NCBI GenBank assembly: GCA_023614405.1
Contig: CM042693.1
Coordinates: forward strand, 158,922,731 to 158,986,730
From: Avena insularis
Lineage: Eukaryota; Streptophyta; Magnoliopsida; Poales; Poaceae
Direction: 5' to 3'
DNA: 64,000 bases
In this document: positions 33,331 through 46,034 of the stretch, piece by piece
Layout of the letters: the number at the start of each line of letters is the position of its first letter
Numbering within the stretch: the stretch's first letter is position 1
Notes under the pieces: model-generated
Seen by the model: only the letters and a program-made list of their open reading frames with translations
Databases searched by the model: none
Told to the model about the DNA's origin: nothing
Translations under genes and position numbers: made by a program

Positions 33331-33619
33331 CACAGAAGTTACATCTGGGCTGTTAATTTGGCTGTTTCGTGGGCGTGATTTTCGCGCTGTCTTTTGTGCG
33401 CGATGCAGTCGGGCGGACGATACTGGATGAAACCAAGAGCTAAACGCAGCCTCGGCAGAAAACGGAACGCAAAGTTTTTTTTGGATATTTTGGATTTTGG
33501 ATAGTAGAGATACAGCTGGTGCACTCATACGTATTCTCGAAGCTTCATTTATTGTGTCAATAGCATGCGCGAGTTGATGAGCTACCATCCGCGGTTCGAT
33601 CCAGGATGGCGTCGGTTTT

Positions 33620-36600
33620 TGTAACATCCCATATTTTATATTAAGATGTTACTAGAAGCATGCATCATCCTTGCACCATTGCATCATGCAAATTAAAGTT
33701 GCATCAAAACCCTATCACCTAACCCTAACAAAACCCAATATAAAATTCCTCTATATGAGCAAGAAGGGGGTTACCTTACTTGCCCTTCTAAAAATATGCA
33801 AAAATAATATTCTCTGGCCCTAAGATGACCACCTCATTTTTACAAAAATTTAGGGTTTCATTGCTTTTGGACTTAGTATGGAAAAGATATTGAAGATTTA
33901 GTAAAACTGAAAAATGGAAAAAGATAAAGTATAAAAAAGGGGACAAACGGCCTAACCTAGCTAGGCGGTCAATACCGCCAATGTCGCTTATACTTAACCG
34001 CCAATGACGCCAACATTTGACCAAACGCCAGCCCACCGACACCACCCTTTGTCATCCCTCTCCCCCCGATGAAATCTGAACAAGAATCCTCGCGGGCCAT
34101 GGGAAAATCTCGCCTCCCCCGTCTCCGTGTCCAACCAGGACTTCCCTAGGCAGCTAATAAAAACCGCCACCGCGAACCCCTCTGTTTCCAAGCCTGCGAA
34201 AAATAACCCTACTCTTCGTCCCCGATCTCGCAAACTCGAGCCGCCGCCGACCTCGGTGAGTTCGTGAATCGACGATAGGAGATTTCCCCTCTCCTATTTC
34301 TCTTCCCTACGATGATCCTCACGCTCGACAACTTCAACTCACCCTTCTTATTCGATGTCTATTGTAGCGTGTCGCCCCCTATTTCTCGCCGCGGAGCATG
34401 AGGGAAGTCGGGCCGCCATCGCCGGCGAGAGGAGGGCTCTATCCGAGGCCACGGTCGAAACCGCGAGGAGGAGGCGACCACCCGTGCCTACCTCACCTTC
34501 CCCGAGGACATCGAAACATCGTCGCCGAACACCGTTGCGCCACCCGCCGCCAGTCACCGCCGCCAGGGAGGAAGGTGAGCCCGTCTTTATTTCTCAGCCC
34601 TTAGATCTAGGATGGATGGCATAGATTTGAAACTTAAAAGCGAAGAGGTATCGTCGAATAGTGTTATGTCGCGTGGCAGTCCGCGTCAGCGTGCCGCATC
34701 GGCCGCGTCGTTTAACTGGACCAATCAGAGGCCACCACTTGTCGTGGATATTTTAGGGTTAGTTTTAATTAGGCAGAGTTGATTAAAATTTTGCGAAATT
34801 AATAGTAATTCAACCGTTTGGCCAAGAATTGCGTATGATATACCGTTGGATTCACAAAATTGTTTAGAAAACAGATCTGTAATAATTTTGCGGGTTTGCA
34901 GTGGTGTTTTCTGTGTAGGATTTAATCTCTAGATTGGAGCATTTAATTCATAAAAAAATGATTAGAACTCCGTTTTAGTCGATTCTTGTTGCTTTGATTT
35001 TGTTTTTACAATACCTACTGACTAAAATTATAAAACCTTGCTTAAGATCTTTAGATCTGATTCGGGGATGATTAGATGGTTAGACCTCCTTATGAGCCTA
35101 TAAAATAAAGTAATGATCCAAATTAATTAAAATCTGTGGGAAATTAATACTAATAACATCCCCAACACATTTGCAATCCAATGAGACTACCTTATGTTGC
35201 ATGGATGCATATCATCTCTATGGCATTATTTTGTGCAAATTTTGATTAGATCTATGTTGTGTTTTTGTTAGATTGTTCCTAGTGCGCTGAGGAGTACTAT
35301 TGTGTAGAGTGCTGCTCATAATTTTGTGTAGATTGTTCCTTATGTTACATGGATGCATATCATCTCTATGGCATCCAAGTTACACCACTTTTTCATAATT
35401 TTGTCCCGGCTTTGATTCTATGCATGTGATCTTCAAAATTCTGTAGTATGCATGTATAGGATGTTCTAGTAGAATTTTTCCTTAGTATTATTTTGCAAGT
35501 GCGATGATTTTGTAGTATGCCATGAGTATCTCTATACTTAGGGTTTTTCCCCGCCTAATAGGTTGCCCCTGTTTTTGCTAAGTATTGCTTGCTATGCTAT
35601 ATATATAAAGCACCGTTGGGGGGTTCGAAAGACAATGATTTTTTCTAAGTATAAAGGCTCTCTTGAGCAAACTTTTCTTCTCAATTCTACTTCAAAATAA
35701 AACTAAGTTTTCTTCTGGGCAGAATGGTTGTCGGGACAACGAGTGAGATTTTGGTGGAGGACGGCCGCCCAGGAATTAAAGAAGTCTGCCATGTTTCAGA
35801 ATTCAGAAGCTTCTAGTGCAACCACAATACAAATGGGCTCTATATTGGCCTAGTACTTAGTGGGAAACCTCACCTGGGTACCAACATTTGGAGGTTATTG
35901 GCACGGTTGGATCCAGAAGGTAGAGGGGCTACTAAGGGAAAGCCTCGCCATGGTCTTGTTTGTAAAAGGACTTGATCGTGGATTGTGGGTAAAGTGCACA
36001 AACTCTCGAGAGTATTGCAATCTGATCGATCAACCGAGTTCACGGAAAAGAACACTTGAGCATCTGAAGGATGGGGCCTCTGAAGGATCTTCCTCTCTCT
36101 CCCTTTCAAAAACTTAAAGTTTTTCTAAAAACCCTAGGCGTGAGTCATATCGCTATTGGGAGGGTTTGGGGATCTTGGTGAGTAATATCCAAGTGTTAGG
36201 TTGTTTGGACACTTGGTGAGTAATATCCTCGTGTGCCATTCAACCGTATATTACTTAAACAAATGTTTACAAAGTAGGGAAATTTTCTCTTCTTCTCCAT
36301 ACTTAAGAAAACTAGCTTTCAGCAAATAAACTCCACATCCTAAACTAGCCTTGCATGTAGAGTTAGTCTTTTACTTCCTTGGTGTAATTTGCCAATACAT
36401 TCAAAGTATTGACCCAACTTGTTGGCTGCACGTCTTATGTGAAGAATCTGAAGATTGAAAGGTGCGTAGGGATCGCGAGTCTACACTCGACAAGCCTGAG
36501 GCGTTGATGGACTCAAGCTGCTTTATGTTTCTGTTGTTATTTGAGCTAGCTTAATGCTAAGCAAATTTGTAATAAATTCATACTCTGGATTCTCCGTGTA

Positions 36601-36715
36601 ATAATGAATTTGTGTTTTAAATGATATTCATCGACTGTGAGTGCTAGCTATTGATCCAGGGACTAGCATGTAATTCACAGGGACTTAGGATCTTTATTGA
36701 TCCAAGGTCACAACA
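33620..36715 (+). mobile_element. Solo LTR, 3.1 kb, with TSD GTTTT
   Basis: Begins TGTAACATCCCATA and ends CCAAGGTCACAACA. The flanks are perfect 5-bp duplications GTTTT (33615-33619 and 36716-36720). There is no primer site or coding region inside. It has an AT-rich start, a GC-rich island (about 33960-34640) and then AT-rich DNA, like the chromovirus LTRs to its right. It carries the shared palindromes and hairpin. Plus orientation follows from the TGTAACATCCC start and the order of the shared blocks. Confidence 0.93.
36002..36411 (+). other. Shared palindrome pair and hairpin, solo LTR
   Basis: Palindrome 1 is ACTCTCGAGAGT (36002-36013). Palindrome 2 is TGATCGATCA (36023-36032). The hairpin is CAATAC, a 7-nt loop, then GTATTG (36393-36411). 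Relative to the other families both arms of palindrome 2 and of the hairpin have changed together. Confidence 0.75.
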
Positions 36716-36720
36716 GTTTT

Positions 36721-36962
36721 GCCTGACGATATGCTACTAGAGATTTTCAACTGGTTGCTGCCCCCGGTAGACGTTATACGTTGTGTGGAGATGTGTCATC
36801 GATGGTGTTGTGTTGTCTGCCTTGCGGGTGTAGGCGCCTTACACATTTTTCCTCATCATCTTGAGTTAACTATGGCCCATCCGTGTTGCCCCAGTTAGTC
36901 GTTGCCACGGGTGTCCATCATGATCTTGGGTTCCATCTGGTGACGTCCGCATGTAGCGTTAA
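36721..36962. other. Older sequence between two LTRs
   Basis: About 240 bp with no recognised feature. It ends in GTTAA (36958-36962), the candidate left target duplication of the next LTR; the partner is not in view. Confidence 0.5.
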
Positions 36963-39713
36963 TGTCACTCCCCCGGGATCAGGGCTAAACAAATCCCAGA
37001 CCTCCGTTTGACATAACCTTAACCTTGAGCTCGAGGATATCCAGTGAAGAGTCGGTAACACAACAATGACCCTACGACACAAAATTTATTACAGCAAGCT
37101 CATAACTGAGCAGAGAACCAAATTATTACAAGCAGAGGTCACTGACCACAAACATCAAACAATGGAAGGCAAATTATGCTATTAAGTATAGCAAACTTAA
37201 CGAATGGCCTAACAGGCCTGGAGCATAACGATAACGTCCCAGCCCATAGATTCTAGGATGCCAGCAGGAACCCTTAGCTACACGTCAGTGTCGATGTAGT
37301 ACCAAACTCATCTTCAGGGGACCACTTACTCTGCCAAAAGTATCAGCAAAGCAAAAGTGAGTACATGGTGTACTCTGCAAGACTTCTAGCTGGTGGAGTT
37401 GTTTGCATAAAGACATCTTTGTTTATAAAACAAGATAGATAAGAAGCTCGTCTAATCACAGTATTTTAAAAGGGGATAAGAGAGCGACATCTCCGAAATA
37501 TTGATCGTCATATCTTGATATCCACCAAATCATCATCATCTCAACCCTAAATAGGATCACCCCCTCTTACCCATGAGGAAGCATCCTTAAGCACACGTTG
37601 ATCTACAAAGTTTTACGATAAGGTTATAGTTCTCTATGATCTTAGAATTCGGTCACCAAGCGTTCATAACCGTGAACATGGCTTTTCGAAAAGATTCAAC
37701 CCTGCAGGGGTGTACAACTTTACTCACATGTACTAACCTTCTCTTAATGCCACTAGATAAGCCCTCTTCCTTGAAACGCCGGTAGAGGGTGGTTAGACAC
37801 GACCTTTACCTTGCTTTCACCGAGACTATGAGTCACGCCCTAAGGATGGTTCCGCCGTAACAGGTCAAATACCAAAGCCGGTCCCTAGAGATGTGAGGCG
37901 AGGTTGGTTTACCAGGGGCTCCCCACCCCAAGCAACCCCAGCCACGCTTACCTACCTGTTATGAATGCACCTCCTTCATCGCCTTCGAGAAGATCCAGAA
38001 TGCATGTCGAATGGAATGCCCGAACTATGTGACTCATGGAATCTACTAGGCAAGTTAGTTTCTCGTCAGGTTTTCCAGGCCCCGTGTGGTTGTACGCTCG
38101 TCTCGGTTCCAAAGGCAAGAACTCGGTTCCTAGTGGTGGCGAGCATGGGACTAGAAAAAGCAAATCCCACTGTGGCCTCCCATACAAGCCTTAACATGTT
38201 TAACTCATATCACCTTTGATATCATCTCATCACATTTTCCTGTCATACTAAATTCTCTGCATCTGATACATAATCTGGATAAACCAGTACTGACAGCTAT
38301 GCATGGCTAAGCAAGACACATATAAAATCTCTAGAAGTGCAAACAAGCCAATCCTAGTTATGCTAGGAGCAGTGGATCAGGTAATATAGGATCAAAGGGA
38401 GTAATGCAACAGATAGGATACTATATCTATCGATAAAAGACCATAGTAGAATTGTATGCATCATGGCAGAAATTGAAATGCTTTCGAAATCATAGGATTA
38501 TATTATGGTGGGGGTATGCTTTCCTTTGCCCGTTGATAACCAGAAAACAGATCTTCGGAAACCTTGAACTTGACTTAGTTACAATTGGTCAAGTATTATT
38601 CCTCGATCTTCAACGGTCTTGATCTCGGTCTTCGATCTCGATCTCGATATCATATTCTATAGGAGAAGAACCAAATGCCGGAAAGAAAGGTAAACAATCA
38701 ACACATGGCATCGATGCAATTCTCAAACAAGGATGATGATATGATAAGTTAAATTGTATTGAAATAAACCCCTAAGGCATGCTCGACCATTTAATTGGGG
38801 TTTCGAGGGGTGAAAACCCTAACTCAGGGAAACTCCGGAATCACCTATGAAGGGTTACTATGTTCTTCTAATTAAACTTACCTTGAATTTTTTTGAAAAT
38901 GCATGATGATAGCTTAAAGAGGTAGAGATCATTTTTCTGAACATTTTGATATATTATTTGTATTTTTCTGACTTATAAATCATTAGATATTGAATTTACA
39001 AATATATATCAATTTCAAAAATTGTTAAACCATTTAAAAATGGATTCTCGCGGTAGCGTCACCGGAGAGGGTGGGTCATTTTCACTGAGTGCAGGGGCTA
39101 CCCACGACGGTGGGGCCGAAGCCACATTGCCATTCCACGCAGATGATCAAAGGTCAGCGAGGCCGCGGACATGTCAGGACCATGCCAGTGTGACATCATC
39201 ATGACGACCACCATCGGATGGTCACCAGCGACGGAGGGGGAGGGTGCAAGGAGCTGTGAAACCTAGCCCAATAGAATCAGCGCAGCGAGACGAACCCTAT
39301 GGTGGCGGCACTGCTGGTTTTGTGTCGCCATAGAGGTGGCTGGAGTGGTGACTGGCGGCAATGGCCGACGAGCTAAGACGCGGGGACGACCTAGGGAGAG
39401 AGGAGGACGGTGGAGGGGTGCGTGAGCACCGTGAGATCACCCTGAGCGCATTGCGACGGTCGTCGAGGGCGCGTGAGGTCGGGGTTGACCAGATCGACGG
39501 CGGCGAGCTTCGTCGGGGTAGGGAAGATGAGACTGGCGGCGACGATTAAAGATGCGTAGCGTCGATTCCTTCGATGAGGGAGCTCAGCTCGTCGAGGCGC
39601 GGCTCAACGCAACTTCAGCGAGGCTCGGGGAGGCTCAGAATGGCAACGAGGACGACGACCTCCGGCTAGTGTTTCAGGAGATGGCTGCAGAGAGTGAGAG
39701 AGAGCGCGCGGAG
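36963..39713 (-). repeat. Minus-oriented long LTR, cut by the chromovirus at 39714
   Basis: The left end TGTCACTCCCCCGGG is the complement of an LTR 3' end. The sequence runs collinearly, in reverse, with the plus-strand LTR at 39714-43084: TGGTTTACCAGGGGC matches the GCCCCTGGTAAACCA region near 42132, and it has the same palindromes. It is clearly diverged from that LTR, so a related family. No primer-binding site lies left of 36963, so it is a 3' or solo LTR. About 0.6 kb of its other end is missing, presumably on the far side of the element inserted at 39714. Confidence 0.75.
37359..37709 (-). other. Shared palindrome pair and hairpin, minus-oriented LTR
   Basis: Palindrome 1 is CCCTGCAGGG (37700-37709). 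Palindrome 2 is CTTTTCGAAAAG (37682-37693). The hairpin is GAGTAC, a 5-nt loop, then GTACTC (37359-37375). Confidence 0.75.
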
Positions 39714-42700
39714 TGTAACACCCCAAGCTTGTAATAAATGTACTTACTACTTAAAGCATGGCATGCATGTGTTAAACCTAATGAACTATATGCATAAGAC
39801 CAAGTATGTTGAATTAAATACAAGTACAAACCCTAAACCCTAACCCTCCCCCTCTAGAAAACATTCAAATAGTTTTGAATTTTTGAAAATGACAAAATGT
39901 TTGGAGCCCAAAAGGATTAATAGGGCCCCTGCAATATTTCAAATATTTCTAACAAAGTATTGTATTTCGAATTATTCAAAACAGAACTCAAATGAAAATA
40001 CAAAAGACAAAACTGAAATTAGAAAAAGGAAAAGGTTTTGTTAAAAAAATAGAGCCAGAGCAAGCTAGGCGACCTGACAAACTTCCTCCCTCTCCTCTCC
40101 ATGACGCCTAGCACCTGGCCCATGCCAGCCAATGCCTGTCTCACCCGCTTCGGCCCCGAGGACGTGTCGTCGTCTTTGTCCCCGACGAGCAAGCTGCTCG
40201 CTGGCGCTGCGCTCGCCCTCCGCCGTCGCTGCCCGTGCCAGGATCCTCGCTGCCGACCATCTCCGCGTCTACAAGTATCCTTGTCGGCGCTCGGACAAAC
40301 CCTAGATCCCCTTTTCCCCCATTTCCCCGCGCCAGCTTGAACCCTAGCCTGCCATGGCCGCCGGCTAGTCGCTGTTGCCGGCCTCCCCGAGCCTATCCGA
40401 CATCGCCACGAGCTCCGCCTCGCTCCACTCCGTCCTCCTACAGAAGGAATCGATAAGGGGCGCCGTGATTTGTCGCCATCGACTGCTTCTTCCCCAACCC
40501 CGACGTGCTCTGCCGCTCGCCTCGCCGTCGATTCCATCCTCGCCTGGCTTCCCCGTCCTCCTTCAAGCATTGTGGTGAGCCCCCGGTGCTCAAGGCACCC
40601 TCCGCTTGCCCTCTAGCCTCTCGTAGCCGTCGCACACCATCAATCTGTAAGCGCCGCCGCTGCCGCTCGTCGTTGACCAAGCTCCGGTGACCCTAGAACA
40701 GCAGCGCCGCCACCCACGTGTTTGCCTCGCACAACTCATTCGAACGCCCTCTCTCGCGTGTCCAGGCGTGCTCTGGATCGCCGCCAGCGACCACTGTCTG
40801 GCGGCTCTGCCGTGCGTGACGTGGCGCTGACGCCAGGCTTGCATGGCTTGCTGAGGTGACTTTGGGCCCAGCAGTTAGTGGCTAGGTCTGGCGTCTACCT
40901 TGGTGAGAAAAGTTAGGGATAGGACCCTGACGTCAGCATGATACAATATTTGCTTTTCCTTTTAATATATGTTTTCTGGAATATAATAAATACTTGTGGG
41001 CCACCCCTGCCAGCATTTTAACAATTTCAATAAATGTTTTCAGAAATGAATAAAACTATGACATGTGGGCCCAAGTTGGAAAATAATTTAAATATTCCAA
41101 AAATGATTTAAAATGAATAAAAGTTGAGAAATTCATAACTAATTCATTTTAAATCAGAAAAATACAAATAGTATATCAAAATGTTCAGAAAAATGAGTTC
41201 TACTTATTTAAGCTATAATCATACATTGATCAACAACTTTAATGACGAGTTTAATTATAGAACAAAATCAACCCCTCTCATGTGTTCCCGGAGTTTTCCG
41301 AGTTAGGGTTTTCAACCCTCGGAACCCCGTTTAAGTTGTCAAGCATGTTTTAGGGTTCCATTTCAATGGAATTCAACTTGTCATATCTTCATCCTTGTTT
41401 GAGCATTGCATCGATGCCATGTCTTGATTGTTGCCTTTCTTTCCGGTATTGGTTCTTCGCGATAAGATCCGAACCCGAGGTTGAAGTCAACAACACTGAA
41501 GATCCATATCTATCTACTGACGGACATGGCAAGCGTAGCCTCTCATTCTGAACCTACTTTTACAAAGTATATTACTTTCTCGCTATGATGCACATGATTC
41601 CAATGTGGTCTTTTGTCAGTAGTTAGTGTTACCTATCTGCTGCATAGTTTCCCTATTGTAGCCTTATACTCCTGATCCATTGCTCCTAGCATACCTAGGT
41701 CTGGCATCTGAGCGTTTCTAGAGCTTCTGAGATCAACATCTTAGACATGCATAGTATCAATGTCTGATCTATTCGAACAATGAACCAGAGGTGCCGGAGA
41801 ATCTAGAAAGGTAGGAGGTGGTGACATCATCGAAGGAGATAACTAATCATGCTAAGGCTTGTATGGGAGGCCACGTTGGGTGTGGTTTTTGTAGTCCCAT
41901 GATCGCCACCAATAGGGCCCGAGTTCTTGCCTCTTGAACCAAGATGAGCATACAACCACACGGGGCTATGGGAACCCCTCGATTGACTAACTTGCCTAGT
42001 ATATTCCATGAGTCACATAGTTCGGGCTTTCCATTTGGCATACACATTGAAAACCTTTTCGAAATGGGGAGGTTAAGGAGGTGCATCATAACAGGTAGGG
42101 AAGCATGGACCGGGTTAGTTGGGGTAGATAGCGCCCCTGGTAAACCAACCTTGCCTCACATCTTTAAGTACCAGCTTCGGTATTTGACCCGTTACGACGG
42201 AAACATACTTATTGCGTGACTCATGGTCTCGGCGAAAGCAAGGTAAACGTTGTGGTCAACCACCCTCTGTCGGCCTTCCAAGGAAGAGGGCTAATAATTT
42301 GGCATTAAGAGTCGGTTGGTACGTGTGGGTAAAGTTGTACACCCCTGCAGGGTATTAATCTTTTTGAAAATCCGTGTTCACGGTTATGAATGACTTGGGA
42401 ACGGACATGATGATCATAGAGAACTTTAACCTAAGTAAAACTTGCTAATCCACGTGTGCTTAAGGATGCTTCCTCTGGGTTGAGGGGGTGATCCTAGATA
42501 GGAGGTTCTGATGAAGCTGGTGGTTATCAAGAAGTGATGAACAAGATGAAGAAGTCGCTATCTTATCCCTTTTAAAAGATTCTGAGTAGACGAGCCTCTT
42601 CCCCCTCTTGTTTTATAAACAAAAGTGGCTTTATGCAAAACAACTCCACCATCCATAAGTCTTGCGGAGTATATTCTCGTACTCAGCCTTGCGCCATTGT

Positions 42701-43084
42701 TGTTTTTTATAGAGGATCTGGTTGAAACTGAAGGAGGCTTCTACGTTGACATCGAAGAGTAGTTAGGGGTCCCCGGTAGCAGCCTGAGGACTATGGGATG
42801 GACGTTGCTTTTGTTAATGGCCTCTTAGGCCTTTTGCTAAGTTGTTGTGTAGAACAACATAATTTGCTTTCGCTGTGTGATGCAATGTTGGGTCTATGAC
42901 CTCTGGTTTGTAATAACTCTAATATCTCACTCTGCTAAGAGTTTAAACGTATGTTGTTGAATCCCTGTGTTCTGTAATGTTACCGAATCATACTGTGATC
43001 TTCCGTGTTTGGGAGTTGAACTTATCTTAGATGGATGATCTGAGGTTAGTTCAACCCTAACCCCGGGGGGGGGGGGGGGCTACA
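39714..43084 (+). repeat. 5' LTR of the plus-strand chromovirus
   Basis: 3371 bp, starting TGTAACACCCCAAGC and ending in a run of 15 G then CTACA. It is collinear with 61471-64000. It contains two telomere-like units near 39830, a CpG-rich island (about 40060-40860) and the shared palindrome/hairpin block. Open frames on both strands of the CpG island are compositional and not called. Confidence 0.92.
42343..42684 (+). other. Shared palindrome pair and hairpin, chromovirus 5' LTR
   Basis: Palindrome 1 is CCCTGCAGGG (42343-42352). Palindrome 2 is the weaker TTTTTGAAAA (42361-42370). An extra stem CCGTG-TT-CACGG is at 42372-42383. The hairpin GAGTAT, 6-nt loop, GTACTC (42667-42684) closes with one T-G wobble. 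Confidence 0.72.
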
Positions 43085-43089
43085 GGTTT

Positions 43090-43101
43090 TGGTATCAAAG
43101 C
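43090..43101 (+). other. Primer-binding site, initiator-Met tRNA type
   Basis: TGGTATCAAAGC, five bases after the LTR end. It differs at one base from the usual TGGTATCAGAGC, the complement of the initiator tRNA-Met 3' end. Confidence 0.88.
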
Positions 43102-43571
43102 AGGACTGCCTGTAGGAAACCCTTTTATTGGTCGATGTTGAGTCTAGATGTTGACAAAACTATTTGAAAGTTAAAAACTATTTGCCGAAACTCTGACTAG
43201 GATTATTTTTATTCCTTCTCTGGTATGTTTCTGATGCTGGAGTTTCTCTTACCTTATTTGGTTTGAAAAGGTTTTCATTCCTTACCTCATATCTTAAAAC
43301 TTTTAGGATCGTGGTTTTGGGGTTGTTTTTCTAAAGTACTCCGTACTTGGTTGCTATTCTTAGAGTTCCAAGATATCTCAGTTTTGCTTGGTGTGTAACA
43401 TCTTAGCATTCCATTTTCATGGTTTGTAAGTCAGATAGTTAGTGTATACATTAGTATGCTTTGATACTACCATGCTTGATAAGATGATAAATTTATATCA
43501 AGTACTCTTTGTTCATCTTTCTATCTTGTTTATTTGGATACCTTGTCTAACCTCCTTTTTGTTCTTTCAGG

Positions 43572-45686
43572 ATGGGTGACACCTCTCGTGCTCGTACCCG
43601 TGCTCATGCACGTGGTGCTGCAAATGAGGGTGGATCTTCCAATCTTCCTCCACTGCCGTCCATGGTTCAACTCATGGCCATGTACGAAACCAACCGTGCT
43701 GACAACATGAGGCTCATTGAAAGGATTGAGCGCAACACTGCTCAACGCCAGAACAATCAAGTTGGTATCAAGGACTTCACATGTCTCACTCTGCCAGTTT
43801 TCAGCTATTCCACTGAGCCACTTGATGCGGACTACTGGCTTCGCACCATGGAGCGCAAACGTCAGGTTGGTCATGTTTCTCAAGCCGATTGGGTGACTTT
43901 TGTTGCCTACCATTTGGAGGGAGCAGCTAATTCCTGGTGGGAAAATTTCTTGGCTATGCAAGAAGCTAAACATGTTGTTACGTGGCAAGAGTTCACTGAA
44001 GCCTTCCGATCTTATCATATTCCGAAGGGTCTGATGGATCAGAAGAGGGAGGAGTTCCTCAAGCTTAAGCAGGGCATAGGTTCCGTGTGTGATTACCAGC
44101 GCAAGTTCAATCGTCTTGCCTGCTATGCTACTAAAGAGGTCTCCACTAATTTTAAGAAGCAAGCTCTGTTCCGCAAGGGACTGGATCCTGAGGTTTGTCG
44201 TGATCTCCATCTCATGGACTTTGTTAACTTCCAAGGTCTTGTTAATAAGGCTATGAAAGCCGAGAGTGGAAAGGTGGAGTATGAAGAAAATCGTAAGCGT
44301 CCTCAGGAGGGGTATACCAAGTTTGGTTCTAGTAATAAGACGCGTCGTGTCTTCGTACCTTACAGTGCTGTGCCACGTGCTCCTTATACTCCAAGGACTT
44401 CTAGATATGCACCCCGTTCGAATGTTACTTCAAACAATGCTAGTGGATCAAGTTATCCTGCTGCTCGTACTGGATCAGGCCTCATATGTTTCAACTGTCG
44501 CCAACCTGGCCACTATGCAAGAGATTGTCATCAAAAGAGTGTTGTTGAGAAGGCACAACCACCAAAGAAGAATGATAAGTATCTAGGTGCTGGAAAAGGA
44601 TGCCTCAACCATATCTCTGCTGAGGAGGCTCAGGAAGATCCATGCGTCATCATGGGTACGCTTCGACTCAATCAAATTCCAGCTAAAGTTTTGTTTGATT
44701 CTGGAGCATCGCATTCATTCCTGTCACAAGCTTTTGCTCAAATGCATGGTATAAGTTTTGAGGGGTTATTTGTTCCTCTGCTAGTTCAGTCTCCTAGTTC
44801 TAGGTGGTGTTCCACCATGGTTAGTCATGGGAATCTAATCGAAGTTGCATTTCAACTTTTCCCCACTTCTTTGATCGCCCTCAAGTCAATTGATATTGAC
44901 ATCATTTTGGGCATGGACTGGTTGACCCGTTATCAAGCCATTCTCGATTGTACAACCAATTCCATGACTCTGACTAGTCATGCAGGCATAACAGTCAAGT
45001 ATTGGACCGTAGGGTCACTATCTCCTTCAGCTGTTTCTATTCCTGAAGCAGGGTTGTATGCTCTTGAAGTTCTACCTTCGTTAGAGATCCAAGATGTTTC
45101 CGTGGTCTGTGAGTTTCTAGATGTCTTTCCTGAGGAGTTGCCTGGCATGCCACCTGATCGAAGTGTGGAGTTTGTCATAGAGTTAGTTCCTGGAACTTCT
45201 CCTGTTTCTAAAAGACCCTATCATATGCCTCATCATGATCTTGTGGAGTTGAAGAAGCAATTAGAGGAGTTAGAAGGAAAAGAATACATTTAGCCCAACA
45301 CATCTTCTTGGGGATGTCCTACCATCTTTGTCAAGAAGTGGGATACCAATATACCACGTCTGGTTGTGGATTATCGCCCTCTCAATGCTATGACTATCAA
45401 GAACAAGTATCATCTCCCAAGGATCAACGATTTCTTTGATCAGTTAAGTGGTGCCACTGTCTTTTCCAAAATGGATTTGTGGTCAGGGTATCACCAGATA
45501 AAGATCCGTAAGGAAGATATTCCAAAGACTGCTTTCACCACTAGTTATGGTCTTTACGAATAGACAGTCATGTCCTTCGGTCTAAACAATGCTCCAGCCA
45601 CTTTTATGAGGCTTATGAACTCTGTCTTCATGGAGTATCTAGACAAGTTCGTCGTGGTCTACATCGATGATCTTTTGGTCTATTCC
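43572..45686 (+). pseudogene. Chromovirus gag, protease and N-terminal RT
   Basis: The start is the ATG at 43572 (MGDTSRARTRAHARG), about 490 bp after the primer site. Gag comes first: the capsid-like region includes EPLDADYWLRTME and EGAANSWWENF; the zinc knuckle CFNCRQPGHYARDC is at about residue 306. The protease motif LFDSGASHSF has its Asp at about residue 376. RT blocks follow: [44 protein letters not shown] and [11 protein letters not shown]. In-frame TAG codons are at 45291-45293 and 45561-45563. The segment ends at the TCC codon where the nested element inserted, five codons after the second Asp of YIDD. Confidence 0.92.
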
Positions 45687-46034
45687 TGTCAACACCCAAA
45701 TTTTTCAATCCTAGATGCCTGTTATGCCATACATCGCAATCCCAGGATTACAATTTTTGCGAGACATAACAGAATTGGATACCATAGTACTTCATCCATT
45801 ACAAACGATACATAAGTTCTTACACAAATAGGGATCTCATGATCCAGTTCTTAATACAACATCAAGCAGCGGAATACGTAATAATAACGGTAGCGTAGGC
45901 GAAGCTCCATCTTAGGGGTCACAGGCAATGCTGACGATGGGAGATGATCCTAGTTGTCGTAACCTTCCTGGGGTCCATCTTCGAGGTACTCCTCTTCATA
46001 GTCTGGCCATGGGAATAGCCAGGGACAAAGCCAT

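Larger units (their letters stand above)
28192..33510 (-). mobile_element. Non-autonomous Helitron, about 5.3 kb
   Basis: On the minus strand the 5' end is TCTCTACTATCC (from 33510) and the 3' end is a hairpin CCCGTG-GTAACG-CACGGG followed by CATTTAACTAG (ending 28192). The 5' TC, the hairpin 10-11 nt from the end and the CTAG terminus are the Helitron signature. The flanks are A on one side and T on the other on each strand, so removal rejoins an AT dinucleotide as expected. No Rep/helicase coding is seen, so it needed proteins in trans. The interior is mostly AT-rich with exon-like islands, consistent with captured gene pieces. Confidence 0.88.

Noticed and set aside
39828..39847. Telomere-like CCCTAAA units
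   Set aside because: Only two to three units, present at the same place in both LTRs (also near 61590), so they are part of the LTR and not an interstitial telomere.
40019..40844. Several long overlapping open frames on both strands of the LTR CpG island (also near 62000 and 48500)
   Set aside because: They are open on both strands, Arg/Ser/Pro/Ala-rich, lack domain motifs and change between the paired LTRs by indels. This is the effect of GC-rich composition.
43530..44234. 234-codon frame on the minus strand
   Set aside because: It is the shadow of the gag gene on the plus strand; no family motif.
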